The notes beneath the pieces were generated by a model. It did not search any database and was not told the DNA's origin. It saw only the letters and a program-made list of their open reading frames with translations. Of a stretch of DNA of 64,000 nucleotides, positions 45,776 through 55,013 are shown piece by piece. The DNA lies in assembly GCA_020631235.1 (NCBI GenBank), contig JAHDHQ010000016.1:38539-102538 (forward strand), read 5' to 3'. Made by a program: the position numbers and the translations under genes. The stretch comes from Saprospiraceae bacterium (GTDB lineage Bacteria > Bacteroidota > Bacteroidia > Chitinophagales > Saprospiraceae). How positions within the stretch are numbered: position 1 is the first letter of the stretch; each line of letters opens with the position of its first letter.

Positions 45776-46824
45776 CCTTTGTTGGCTAGCTGTCCACATG
45801 CAGCATCGATGTCTTTTCCTCTCGACCTGCGTACAGTTACCATTACATTATGTTTCCTTAAACGTTGGGCAAACAGATCTATGGTATCGACATTGGACTT
45901 AATCATATCAAAACCATCGATCGGGTTATATTCTATGATATTTACTTTTACTGGAAATGCTTTACATAATTTAGCTAGTCTATCAGCATCTTCCAATGTA
46001 TCGTTAAAACCAGCAAAAGTGATGTACTCATAACTGATTTTGTTTTTAGTTTTTTGATAATAATATCGAAGTGCTTCCATTAGGCGCTGGAGATCATTTT
46101 GCTCATTGATAGGCATAATTTCATTCCGCTTTTTATCATCAGCCGCATGGAGTGATAGCGCAAGATTTACTTTAGATTCATCATCTGCTAGTCTTTTGAT
46201 CATCTTGGCAATTCCGGCTGTACTAATGGTTATCCTTCGTGCAGACATGCCTAATCCCTGAGGCGAACTGATATGGCGGATACTTTCCATTACATTTTGG
46301 TAACTAAGTAATGGTTCGCCCATGCCCATATAAACAATGTTAGTTAATCCATGGCCAAAATGCTCGAAGGATTGTTTGTTAACCTCCACAACTTGATCAT
46401 AAATTTCGGAAGCATCAAGATTTCTGACTCTCTTCATTTTACCTGTGGCGCAAAAACTACAATTTAGACTACATCCTACTTGGCTTGACACACAAACAGT
46501 AAATCGTTTATCCTTAGGCACTGGAATGAGAACTGATTCTATGAGTGCTCCATCATGTAGTAAAAATCGGCTTTTTATAGTCCCGTCACTACTAAATTGG
46601 GCTTGATCTAATGAGATAGCATTTATTCGATAATCAGCGGATAGTTGATCACGTAAGGCTACAGATAGATTGGTCATCTCGCCGAAGGTTTTAGCTCCTT
46701 TCTGCCACAGCCATTCGTAAATCTGCTTTGCTCTAAAAGCAGGTTGCCCTAAATCTAGGACGACCTTTTTAATATCATTAAGATTTAGTCGCCTGATATC
46801 TAATTTGTGATTTGTCTCCTCCAC
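45772..46824 (-). CDS. rlmN: 23S rRNA (A2503)-C2 methyltransferase, radical SAM
   Basis: 350 aa. Radical SAM cluster CxxxCxxC at Cys118, 122 and 125 (VGCSLNCSFCATGK) and the second catalytic Cys in DAACGQL near residue 344. Methylates A2503 of 23S rRNA and A37 of some tRNAs. The start is GTG 46824; no ATG is better placed. A -7-like box (TACTTTTG) lies immediately upstream, hinting at a very short or leaderless mRNA. Confidence 0.94.
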   Translation of the reverse strand: MEETNHKLDIRRLNLNDIKKVVLDLGQPAFRAKQIYEWLWQKGAKTFGEMTNLSVALRDQLSADYRINAISLDQAQFSSDGTIKSRFLLHDGALIESVLIPVPKDKRFTVCVSSQVGCSLNCSFCATGKMKRVRNLDASEIYDQVVEVNKQSFEHFGHGLTNIVYMGMGEPLLSYQNVMESIRHISSPQGLGMSARRITISTAGIAKMIKRLADDESKVNLALSLHAADDKKRNEIMPINEQNDLQRLMEALRYYYQKTKNKISYEYITFAGFNDTLEDADRLAKLCKAFPVKVNIIEYNPIDGFDMIKSNVDTIDLFAQRLRKHNVMVTVRRSRGKDIDAACGQLANKG

Positions 46825-46828
46825 ACCA

Positions 46829-46836
46829 CAAAAGTA
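46829..46836 (-). promoter_or_regulatory. Candidate -7 box of rlmN
   Basis: Reads TACTTTTG on the minus strand, a perfect TAnnTTTG match ending only 5 bases from the GTG start, so transcription would begin almost at the start codon. Confidence 0.4.
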
Positions 46837-46899
46837 TAGTTAATTATATGAATCGTTAGTGTAGCTTCGTTTTAGATATAGAAATTATCTTTACACTAC

Positions 46900-48051
46900 A
46901 TGGATATTTATTCTAGGAAATCAAGGTGGAAGCTTTACTTTTTAATTGCAGGGTCGGTTATCGTCCTGATTACCATCATATATTCTGGTTACCTGGCTAA
47001 TAAATTAGCTGAAAACGAAAAGAATAAGGTCATTTTGTATGCCAAGGCCATGGAATCTATCTATGAAAAATCCTTAGATGCTGATGTCCAGTTTGAAGCA
47101 GATATCCTAGAAAAGTATAATAACATTCCCGTTATTATGGAGAACGAATCTGGAGAGTTTAGCTCTGGGAATGCGGATCATGAACACTCTCAAGCTTACT
47201 ATCAAAAACGAAAAGAAAAATTTCTAAAAGCAGGTAAAAAGCCTGTTGAGACAACAGGCTATGCTAGATATATTTACTTTGAAAATTCAAGATTATACAA
47301 ACTCATTACCTTATTCCCTTTCGTCCAGATGATCTTGCTAGGAGCTTTTGTAGGTTTTGGGTATTTAGGTTTTTCTTCCTCTAGAAAAGCCGAACAAAAT
47401 AGAGTTTGGGTAGGGATGGCGAAAGAGACAGCGCATCAATTAGGTACACCCATTAGTGCTATCATCGCTTGGATAGAGCATTTAAAAGTGAGCGGCATCA
47501 ATGCTGAGCAAGATGAGATTGTAGGAGAACTTAGGAACGATGTGGAACGTTTGGAGTTAATAGCGGATCGATTTTCGAAAATTGGTTCGAAACCAAAACT
47601 GGATTCTTTTGATGTAAAACAAGAAATAGAAACTGCTTTTGTGTACATGAAGCGAAGAGCACCTAAGAATGTCAAGTTCGAAATTAGTGATGATAATTCT
47701 GCCTATTATAATGGATTGTTAAATCAACATTTATTTGCATGGGTAATCGAAAACTTGCTTCGAAACTCCTTGGATTCTATGGAAAGTACAGGAACAATTT
47801 CGGCTAATATCTATCATGATGGAGGATATATTAATGTTGATCTTTCAGATACAGGAAAAGGCATTATTGCTTCCAAGCATAAAACGGTTTTCCAACCTGG
47901 ATATTCTACGAAAAAGCGAGGCTGGGGATTAGGCTTGTCATTAGCCAAGCGAATTATTGAAAATTACCATAAAGGACAAATATTTGTCAAAACTTCAAAA
48001 CCAAATGAAGGAACAACGTTTACGATTAGATTGGAAAAGGTGCTTGATTAG
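46900..48051 (+). CDS. Membrane sensor histidine kinase (orphan)
   Basis: 383 aa. Membrane helix at about 12-30, a sensor region of about 100 residues, a second helix at about 140-158, then phosphoacceptor motif AKETAHQLGTPISAI (His about 179) and the ATP-binding N (HLFAWVIENLLRNSLDS) and G boxes (DTGKGI, GWGLGLSLAKRI). No response regulator is adjacent. The 3' end overlaps the TonB-dependent receptor gene by 47 bases. Confidence 0.9.
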   Translation: MDIYSRKSRWKLYFLIAGSVIVLITIIYSGYLANKLAENEKNKVILYAKAMESIYEKSLDADVQFEADILEKYNNIPVIMENESGEFSSGNADHEHSQAYYQKRKEKFLKAGKKPVETTGYARYIYFENSRLYKLITLFPFVQMILLGAFVGFGYLGFSSSRKAEQNRVWVGMAKETAHQLGTPISAIIAWIEHLKVSGINAEQDEIVGELRNDVERLELIADRFSKIGSKPKLDSFDVKQEIETAFVYMKRRAPKNVKFEISDDNSAYYNGLLNQHLFAWVIENLLRNSLDSMESTGTISANIYHDGGYINVDLSDTGKGIIASKHKTVFQPGYSTKKRGWGLGLSLAKRIIENYHKGQIFVKTSKPNEGTTFTIRLEKVLD

Positions 48052-50452
48052 TTTTGTTTTTTGCTTTCATTTCATTTGTGCCTTTGGGCAACAAACAATA
48101 CAGATTGCGGATGAAGAAGGTGTGGCACTCATTGGGGTACAATTAATCCAAGAAGATGAAGCAATCATTTGGGAAACAGATCTCAATGGAGAAGTCCAAT
48201 TAAATTTGAATTTAGAGAAGCCATTAAGCTTACAAACCAACTATCTCGGTTTTAAGAAACAACAAATCACCTTGGATGAGCACAGTGTTTTTCCCATAAA
48301 AATCACATTGGAGTCTTCGGACATAATGCTGGAAGAGGTGATGATTGTAGGACGTAATAATGTAAAAAAGTCCAGTATTATTGGTAAAGTGGAAACCATC
48401 AGCAGCCAAGAAATAAAAGCATTGCAAGTTCAAAACGCCGCAGATGTATTAGCCCAAAGCGGAGAAGTTTTTGTCCAAAAAAGTCAATACGGTGGAGGTA
48501 GCCCTGTGATGAGAGGTTTTGAAGCAAACAAACTTTTACTCGTTATCGATGGAGTGCGGATGAATAACGCCATTTATCGTAATGGTCACTTACAAAATGC
48601 GATCACGGTGGATCATCAAAGTTTGGAGCAATTGGAGTTATTATTTGGACCAGGTTCTTTAGTTTATGGATCGGACGCCTTAGGTGGAGTCATTCATTTT
48701 AGAACGAATACACCTCCATTTATTACTAATGGATCTCAGAGTTCACTCAATGTAATTGCAGGATATAATACAGTAAATAATGGATTAACTTCTCACATTG
48801 ATTATACGGTCCAGCGTCCAGAATTTAGTAGTTATTCTAGCCTTAGTTATAATGCCTTTGGGGATTTGAAATCTGGTGCATTTAATCGACCAGCCGCATA
48901 CCCCGATTTTGGACTTAGACCTGATTTTGTAGTGACCACGAATGGACAAGATGCTATCGTACAAAATGAAAACCCTAATCTCCAGGTAGGTTCAGGATAT
49001 AGCCAATTTGATATTCAACAAAAATTTTGCTTTAAACTCACGGACCAAGCAAAAGCCACAACAAATATCCAATATTCTGGCTCTACAAATGTGCCCAGAT
49101 ATGATGCTCTGACCGAGCGGTCAAATGATACTCTGCGATTTGCCGAATGGAATTATGGTCCTCAAAATAGATTATTGTTAAGTGCTAATGTTGATTGGAA
49201 TTTGCAAACGGCTTGGGCAGATAATAGTTCTTTACTCCTAGCCTACCAGCGAATCGATGAAGATAGAATTACGAGAAGATACCAGTCTTTTAATCGAGAG
49301 CACAATCAAGAGGATGTTAATGTAAGCAGTATAAATCTTGATTTTAGAAAAGTCATGACTCAGGCATTTTCCTTACAATATGGTGGCGATTTTCAGCACA
49401 ATTCGGTGACATCATCTGCATTTTCTGAACACATTATGAGCCAAGTAGAAACCAAGGATATACTCACTCGATATGCAGACGGAAGTAATACTTTGTGGAA
49501 TGCTGGACTTTATGCAAAAGCGGATTGGTACAGCAAAAACGAAGCACTTAAATTGAGTGGTGGACTGCGGCAAACCATTCAGCGGATGTTCTTAAATTAT
49601 GAGCAAACAACACAAATCCAATGGCCAGATTTTTATTATCAAGGCATTGAAAATAAAACACAAGCTTTTGTGTGGAATCTATATGGAAGGTATACAATAA
49701 ATAAATCATCGTTTAGAATGGGACTAGGCACAGCCTTTAGATCACCTAACATTGATGATTTAGCTAAAGTCAGGTTTAATAATGAGGAAATAACCATTCC
49801 TAATCCTGATATCCGACCAGAAAAAACTCAAAACATAGAACTTGCTTACGAATGGACTGCAAAAAAACACGCTTTCCAATGGGTGATGTATCGGGCGCAA
49901 TTAAATGATGCTATCGTTAGAGAATCCTTTAATTTACCGGACGGATCTTCTACGTATGAAGTAAATGGCGAGTCTTTTGAAGTTACGGCCAATGTAAACG
50001 CAAAAAGAGCAAGAGTACAAGGAAGTTCTATCCGACTAGAATCTCGATGGACCCGTTATTTAAAGACGCAGTTAAGCGCAAATATTACTGAAGGTAAAAT
50101 CATCAATGATGCAAGTGAGGCCATTGCGCCATTAGGTCATATACCACCTATATTTACCAAAGCTTCGATTGACTATTCTGTAAAGAATTTCCAACTTGGA
50201 CTCAGTCATTTGTTTTTTGACGCAAAGCCCATAGATGATTTTGGTGGAAGTGTAGACAATCCAGATTTGGCCACTGCAGAAGGTAGTCTTGCATATCATA
50301 TTCTCAATGCAAGAATTAAATACCAGCCTAGCGATCTATATGCTGTTTCTGCAGGTGTTGATAATGTATTGGATCAGTTTTATCGACCTTTTGCCTCAGG
50401 AGTCAATGGCGGAGGAAGAAACTTTAAACTATCTTTATCGCTACATTTATAG
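48005..50452 (+). CDS. TonB-dependent outer-membrane receptor
   Basis: 815 aa from ATG 48005 with signal peptide (ending AFGQQ). A carboxypeptidase-like beta domain is followed by the plug (SGEVFVQKSQYGGGSPVMRG, then LLLVIDGVRMNNAIYRNGHL) and the barrel, ending in LSLSLHL. The plug resembles haem/hydroxamate-type receptors, but the substrate cannot be told. The ATG is inside the kinase gene; upstream ATG 47957 would put 16 residues before the signal. A two-base gap separates it from the next gene. Confidence 0.92.
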   Translation: MKEQRLRLDWKRCLISFVFCFHFICAFGQQTIQIADEEGVALIGVQLIQEDEAIIWETDLNGEVQLNLNLEKPLSLQTNYLGFKKQQITLDEHSVFPIKITLESSDIMLEEVMIVGRNNVKKSSIIGKVETISSQEIKALQVQNAADVLAQSGEVFVQKSQYGGGSPVMRGFEANKLLLVIDGVRMNNAIYRNGHLQNAITVDHQSLEQLELLFGPGSLVYGSDALGGVIHFRTNTPPFITNGSQSSLNVIAGYNTVNNGLTSHIDYTVQRPEFSSYSSLSYNAFGDLKSGAFNRPAAYPDFGLRPDFVVTTNGQDAIVQNENPNLQVGSGYSQFDIQQKFCFKLTDQAKATTNIQYSGSTNVPRYDALTERSNDTLRFAEWNYGPQNRLLLSANVDWNLQTAWADNSSLLLAYQRIDEDRITRRYQSFNREHNQEDVNVSSINLDFRKVMTQAFSLQYGGDFQHNSVTSSAFSEHIMSQVETKDILTRYADGSNTLWNAGLYAKADWYSKNEALKLSGGLRQTIQRMFLNYEQTTQIQWPDFYYQGIENKTQAFVWNLYGRYTINKSSFRMGLGTAFRSPNIDDLAKVRFNNEEITIPNPDIRPEKTQNIELAYEWTAKKHAFQWVMYRAQLNDAIVRESFNLPDGSSTYEVNGESFEVTANVNAKRARVQGSSIRLESRWTRYLKTQLSANITEGKIINDASEAIAPLGHIPPIFTKASIDYSVKNFQLGLSHLFFDAKPIDDFGGSVDNPDLATAEGSLAYHILNARIKYQPSDLYAVSAGVDNVLDQFYRPFASGVNGGGRNFKLSLSLHL

Positions 50453-50454
50453 TT

Positions 50455-51078
50455 ATGAAATCATATATATTACTTTCCATAAGTATTTTTTGTTCATGTA
50501 TAGTCTTTGGACAATCTAAGTCGTCATTATACAAACACGAATTAGGATTAAATGTTACCAATGTTTTAGTACGATCTCTGGGCAATGAAGCAGGTTTTGA
50601 AGCTTCAAACTTTCCATTTAGCTATAAGCGTCTTTTATCAAAGAAAGGAAGCTACTTACGTACTGGTTTTGGCTTTACGGTCAAGCAATCAGATAATGTC
50701 ATCAGCTTGGATGAGCAAATCAGAAAAGGAGACCTAAAAATTGGTTTTGAATGGCGTAAAGAAATCACACCCAAGTTATTGTTTAATTATGGTATCGATG
50801 GCCTTGTCGGTTATGAAGAAAATACGGTAAGTAATGGAGTTGTAGAATTATATGATAACGAAAAAAGAGGCGGCGGAGGCGTTTTCTTAGGTTTGCACTT
50901 TTTAATTAATAAACGCATTGCCCTAGAAATAGAATCTACAGCATACGCTTTTGTAGCTAATAGGGTAGAAGAAACGCGGTTTTTAACTGTGGGAGGTTCT
51001 GATATGCGAGACAGTCAGAATAGATTTGAAACAGCATTAAATCCGCCACAATGGCTTCATTTCATTATAAAATTATAA
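50455..51078 (+). CDS. Secreted small barrel-like protein, first of a tandem pair
   Basis: 207 aa with signal peptide (to FGQ). The mature protein has alternating hydrophobic and polar strands with aromatic ends, consistent with an 8-10 strand outer-membrane barrel. By eye it resembles the next protein in layout (GLNVTNVLVR vs SFNVSPLLFE; GDLKIGFEWRKEITPKL vs IIRIGYENNKMLSPKV). Function unknown; position suggests a link with the receptor. Confidence 0.6.
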   Translation: MKSYILLSISIFCSCIVFGQSKSSLYKHELGLNVTNVLVRSLGNEAGFEASNFPFSYKRLLSKKGSYLRTGFGFTVKQSDNVISLDEQIRKGDLKIGFEWRKEITPKLLFNYGIDGLVGYEENTVSNGVVELYDNEKRGGGGVFLGLHFLINKRIALEIESTAYAFVANRVEETRFLTVGGSDMRDSQNRFETALNPPQWLHFIIKL

Positions 51079-51080
51079 CT

Positions 51081-51659
51081 ATGAGAGCATGTTTTTTACT
51101 TTGCCTTTTATTGGTTTTGGCCAATGTTGTCATAGGACAGAACGACATTGAACCAGAAAATCTAAGCTTAGAAAATGAATTAGAAGCGTATGAAAACCAC
51201 AATTTTTCAGCACTCTCATTTAATGTGAGTCCATTACTATTCGAACTGATTCCATTAAAACAGAGTCCCACTAAATCTGGTCCTATAGACTTGGCCTATT
51301 CGTGGGGGTACAAACAACATGCTTTTAGATTGGGGCTTGGATTTCAGATAAACACTTCAGATTTTGGTCCTTCGAGAGGAATTATAAGAATAGGGTATGA
51401 AAACAATAAAATGTTGAGCCCTAAAGTGCGCTATTATTCCACATTTGATTTTTGGATAGGCGGAGGAGATCTAAATTTGCCGAACGTTAATACGACTAAT
51501 GGTGGAATAATAGGCCTTTCTACTGGTCTGGGTATACAATATTTTATACACGACCTTGTGTTTGTGGGAACAGAAAGTAACCTATTCTTAGGTTTTAATG
51601 ATGGGTTTTCGCTTCAGGTTATCCCACCCGTCTCCGTGTTTTTAGGGATTAGAATTTAA
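51081..51659 (+). CDS. Secreted small barrel-like protein, second of a tandem pair
   Basis: 192 aa from ATG 51081 (an upstream in-frame start would overlap the previous gene) with signal peptide ending VIGQ. Beta-rich, ends in SVFLGIRI. Diverged paralog of the preceding protein. Its 3' end overlaps the convergent minus-strand barrel gene by 11 bases. Function unknown. Confidence 0.58.
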   Translation: MRACFLLCLLLVLANVVIGQNDIEPENLSLENELEAYENHNFSALSFNVSPLLFELIPLKQSPTKSGPIDLAYSWGYKQHAFRLGLGFQINTSDFGPSRGIIRIGYENNKMLSPKVRYYSTFDFWIGGGDLNLPNVNTTNGGIIGLSTGLGIQYFIHDLVFVGTESNLFLGFNDGFSLQVIPPVSVFLGIRI

Positions 51660-52503
51660 AACCGATAGAAGCTTGAATGCCAAAATGAACATCTTTATCA
51701 TTTCTGAAAATGAAGCTATTGCCGTTTCTTTCTGCTAAAGAATAATCTACTTTTTGGTTGGTTAAATCTATCAAACCGTATTCTACTCTTGCACCTAAAT
51801 ACAAACTTTTATTGTAGTAAAAGTTTAAGCCTGTGAGTGCAGTTAAATCAAACCATTTAAACATTTTTTCTTGAGCCGCTGCTGCATCGAAATGATAATA
51901 AGCTCCAGCAGTTCCTTGAATATTAACTACATCATCCCCACAGTAGACAGCTGGGTTAAAAGTCGAAGGCAGAAAATCCTCATTCTCGTCTTCATAATAC
52001 TGATAAGTCAAGGTTTGATCAAAGAATAGTCGATCTGGATCATCTCTACTTACAAAAGTTTGGGCTCCTGCTCCTATAGGAAGTATCAGAAAATTAGGAC
52101 TTACTCCAGCAAACCATTCTAATTTAGAAAAAGGTTTTAAGGAGACCGTTAAGGGCAAAGAAACATAGGCATTAGATATATCGATAGACATGTCTAAATT
52201 TCCATCCACAAAAGTATAATTGTCTTCACCAGGTTTATGGATCGGATAAAAACCATCTCCATTAAAACTGCGTTTGGTGCCTTTTTGTTGGTAGATGACT
52301 TCACCTCCAAAACCAAAATAATCAGTTACATAGTAAGTGTAATTTATTCCGAAATGGAAACCATTGCTAAAATTATAGGCTTCTCCTTCTTCAAGTGTTC
52401 CTAAAAACTTGGAAAAGTCAACACCTGCTCGCACACCAAATTTTGATCCTTGAGACCACACAATACTCGGCAATAACAAAAGAATAAATAATAATTTTTT
52501 CAC
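51649..52503 (-). CDS. Outer-membrane beta-barrel protein (PorT-type family)
   Basis: 284 aa with signal peptide (to SQ). The start KFGVRAGVDFSKF and alternating strands ending SIGFKF are typical of the outer-membrane beta-barrel family often called PorT-like in Bacteroidota. Not proof of the T9SS PorT. Divergent from trmB across a 116-base region with a 16-bp palindrome. Confidence 0.78.
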   Translation of the reverse strand: MKKLLFILLLLPSIVWSQGSKFGVRAGVDFSKFLGTLEEGEAYNFSNGFHFGINYTYYVTDYFGFGGEVIYQQKGTKRSFNGDGFYPIHKPGEDNYTFVDGNLDMSIDISNAYVSLPLTVSLKPFSKLEWFAGVSPNFLILPIGAGAQTFVSRDDPDRLFFDQTLTYQYYEDENEDFLPSTFNPAVYCGDDVVNIQGTAGAYYHFDAAAAQEKMFKWFDLTALTGLNFYYNKSLYLGARVEYGLIDLTNQKVDYSLAERNGNSFIFRNDKDVHFGIQASIGFKF

Positions 52504-52564
52504 GTGATTAGTTTAGACTACAAATAGAACGCAAAGTTGGAAAAATTCTTTTTACAAGCTACTT

Positions 52565-52580
52565 ATTTATTCGAATAAAT
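52565..52580. repeat. 16-bp perfect palindrome between divergent genes
   Basis: ATTTATTCGAATAAAT is self-complementary and lies 62 bases from the PorT-type start and 40 bases before trmB. Symmetric operators of this type bind dimeric repressors, but no regulator is identified. Confidence 0.45.
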
Positions 52581-52619
52581 CAATAAATACTAATTTGAGG
52601 GCTTAATTAGTGATCTAGC

Positions 52620-53315
52620 GTGAGTAAAAGAAACAAATTAGTCAAATTTAATGATCTGTTACATGCAGATAATGTGTACGAAAACTTTGACCCAAAATCA
52701 AACTTGTTAACCATTGCTGAAAATGAAGAACTTGTGATGCAAGGCCAATGGAATTCAAAACACTTTAAAAACGATGGAGGCATCACCTTGGAATTAGCTT
52801 GTGGAAGGGGAGAGTATGCGCTGGGATTAGCAAAAAAACATAAGCATAGAAATTTTATAGGTGTCGATGTCAAAGGAGCTCGTATATGGCAAGGGTCTAA
52901 TTTAGCTAAAGACCAAGGTTTAAAAAACGTAGCTTTTTTGCGCACAAGAATCGAATTTATCGATCAGTTTTTTGCTAAAGATGAAGTGGATCAATTATGG
53001 ATCACTTTTGCAGATCCATTTATAAAAGAACGAAAAGAGAATCGAAGACTATCTGCCAAAGGATTTTTAGATAGATATGCTAACATATTAAAAAAGGATG
53101 GGCTGTTAAACATTAAAACAGATAGTCCCATCCTTTATTATTATTCTTTAGATACTTTGTCAGATCACAATAGGTATAAAATATTATATCACGATGCTGA
53201 TATTTACCGAGCTCCTTTTTTAATGGATGACTTAGAAATTAAAACCTATTATGAACAAGATCACTTAGCTAAGAATAAAACCATTAAGTTTATTCAGGCT
53301 CAGCTGATCAGTTAA
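52620..53315 (+). CDS. trmB: tRNA (guanine-N7)-methyltransferase
   Basis: 231 aa from GTG 52620. SAM site LELACGRGEYALGLA, NFIGVDVKGARIWQG and the family DPFIKERKENRRL segment identify it. Forms m7G46 in tRNA. The last bases overlap pckA stop codon to stop codon. Confidence 0.92.
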   Translation: MSKRNKLVKFNDLLHADNVYENFDPKSNLLTIAENEELVMQGQWNSKHFKNDGGITLELACGRGEYALGLAKKHKHRNFIGVDVKGARIWQGSNLAKDQGLKNVAFLRTRIEFIDQFFAKDEVDQLWITFADPFIKERKENRRLSAKGFLDRYANILKKDGLLNIKTDSPILYYYSLDTLSDHNRYKILYHDADIYRAPFLMDDLEIKTYYEQDHLAKNKTIKFIQAQLIS

Positions 53316-54916
53316 AGTACGGCATTTACTTCGTCGGTCACTGTAGAAGCGTATACTTGAAACTCTTTTTTAAACAAGTTTACCATATAGTTTGCTTTTT
53401 CATCGTATGCCTCTTTGTCTTTCCAAGTCTTTCTTGGGTTTAAGATATTGGTAGGCACATCCGGACACTCTGTAGGAATATGTAAGCCAAAGAAAGCTTC
53501 TTTTTCGAAAGCCACTTTATTTAGTTCACCATTCAAAGCAGCTTTGATCATTCTCCTTGTATACGGCAACTCCATTCTTGAGCCTACACCACAAGGACCA
53601 CCAGTCCAGCCAGTATTCACTAACCATACTTTAATAGGTTTACCTTCAGACTCAGCTTCAGCTAGTTTTTGACCTAACATACCCGCGTATTTTGTAGGAT
53701 TAAGCGGTAAGAATGGTAGCCCAAAACATGAAGAGAAGGTAGCTTGAGGTTCGTCTATGCCAGCTTCAGTACCAGCAACTTTTGCGGTGTATCCTAGCAA
53801 AAAGTAATACATAGCCTGATCTTTAGTTAAGCTAGAAATAGGAGGTAATACCCCAAAGGCATCACAAGTCAAAAAGAAAATGTTGGTAGGCGTATTTCCT
53901 CTAGAATTAAATACAATATTATCGATATGATCGATCGGATAACTTACTCTCGTATTTTGCGTTTTGCTTGAATCTTCAAAATCAAGACTGTGCGTATTCT
54001 TGTTTTTAAAGCTCATATTTTCTACCATCGCACCAAACTTGATTGCTTTGTAAATTTCCGGCTCTTTAGAAGCAGAAAGATTGATGGTTTTAGCATAGCA
54101 ACCGCCTTCGAAGTTGAAAACAGTACTGGTCGACCATCCATGCTCGTCATCTCCAATTAATTTTCGATTAGGATCAGTCGATAAAGTGGTTTTCCCTGTA
54201 CCAGATAAACCAAAAAACAAAGCAGTATCTCCTTGCTGACCTACATTAGCAGAGCAATGCATAGGGAACACATTGTTTTCGGTAGGTAAGGTATAGTTAA
54301 GTACGGAAAAAATACCTTTTTTGATTTCTCCTGTATAGGCTGTACCTCCGATGATAATCGTCTTTTTCGTAAAATTAATGGCTGCAAAATTTTCTTGTCT
54401 AGTCCCATCTTCTAAAGGATCAGCCATGCAACCAGGTGCCGCAAGAATCAGCCATTCGTGATTAAATTGTTCGATTTCATGGTCTGAAGGTCTTAAGAAC
54501 ATGTTGTAAGCAAACAAGTTTTGCCATGGAAATTCAGTAACCACTCTGATGTCAAGTTTATATTTCAGATTAGCACATGCATAGGCATCTCTTACATACA
54601 ATTCTTCTTTAGCGTTTAAGTGATTTAGTACTTTAGTGTGTAGCCGATCAAACTGATCAGTAGTCATAGGTATATTGATGTCGCCCCAGTGTACTGTGTT
54701 GTTTGTTTTTTCGTCTTCTACTATGTATCTGTCTTTTGGAGATCTTCCAGTAAATTTCCCAGTATCTATGGATAATGCTCCAGCATTGGTAAGTTGTCCC
54801 TGTCCATTGGAAAGTGTTTTTTGCACTAACACAGCAGGAGATAAATTCCAATGCACATTTGGATTGGTTACGCCCACACTAGCTAAGCTAAAATGAGCAT
54901 TTTTTTTATGATTCAT
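53312..54916 (-). CDS. pckA: ATP-dependent phosphoenolpyruvate carboxykinase
   Basis: 534 aa. Converts oxaloacetate plus ATP to PEP (gluconeogenesis). ATP loop GLSGTGKTTLS (about 236-246), kinase-1a and 2 motifs (LIGDDEHGW), FTGRSPKDRYIVE and RTSYPIDHID-like segment (RVSYPIDHI). Complete. A TAnnTTTG box lies upstream. Confidence 0.97.
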   Translation of the reverse strand: MNHKKNAHFSLASVGVTNPNVHWNLSPAVLVQKTLSNGQGQLTNAGALSIDTGKFTGRSPKDRYIVEDEKTNNTVHWGDINIPMTTDQFDRLHTKVLNHLNAKEELYVRDAYACANLKYKLDIRVVTEFPWQNLFAYNMFLRPSDHEIEQFNHEWLILAAPGCMADPLEDGTRQENFAAINFTKKTIIIGGTAYTGEIKKGIFSVLNYTLPTENNVFPMHCSANVGQQGDTALFFGLSGTGKTTLSTDPNRKLIGDDEHGWSTSTVFNFEGGCYAKTINLSASKEPEIYKAIKFGAMVENMSFKNKNTHSLDFEDSSKTQNTRVSYPIDHIDNIVFNSRGNTPTNIFFLTCDAFGVLPPISSLTKDQAMYYFLLGYTAKVAGTEAGIDEPQATFSSCFGLPFLPLNPTKYAGMLGQKLAEAESEGKPIKVWLVNTGWTGGPCGVGSRMELPYTRRMIKAALNGELNKVAFEKEAFFGLHIPTECPDVPTNILNPRKTWKDKEAYDEKANYMVNLFKKEFQVYASTVTDEVNAVL

Positions 54917-54939
54917 TTCAATAGGTTGATTTAAAGTCG

Positions 54940-54947
54940 CAAACCTA
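54940..54947 (-). promoter_or_regulatory. Candidate -7 box of pckA
   Basis: On the minus strand TAGGTTTG, a perfect TAnnTTTG, 23 bases upstream of the start. No clear -33 box. Confidence 0.45.
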
Positions 54948-55013
54948 ATACATATCTATATATTAGTCTTTGTTTACAAGTAAAACTTAAATAAATGAGG
55001 TATTATTCTTTGA

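Noticed and set aside
50289..50519. Small plus-strand frame at the 3' end of the receptor gene
   Set aside because: Overlaps the receptor and next gene in another frame with no family pattern.
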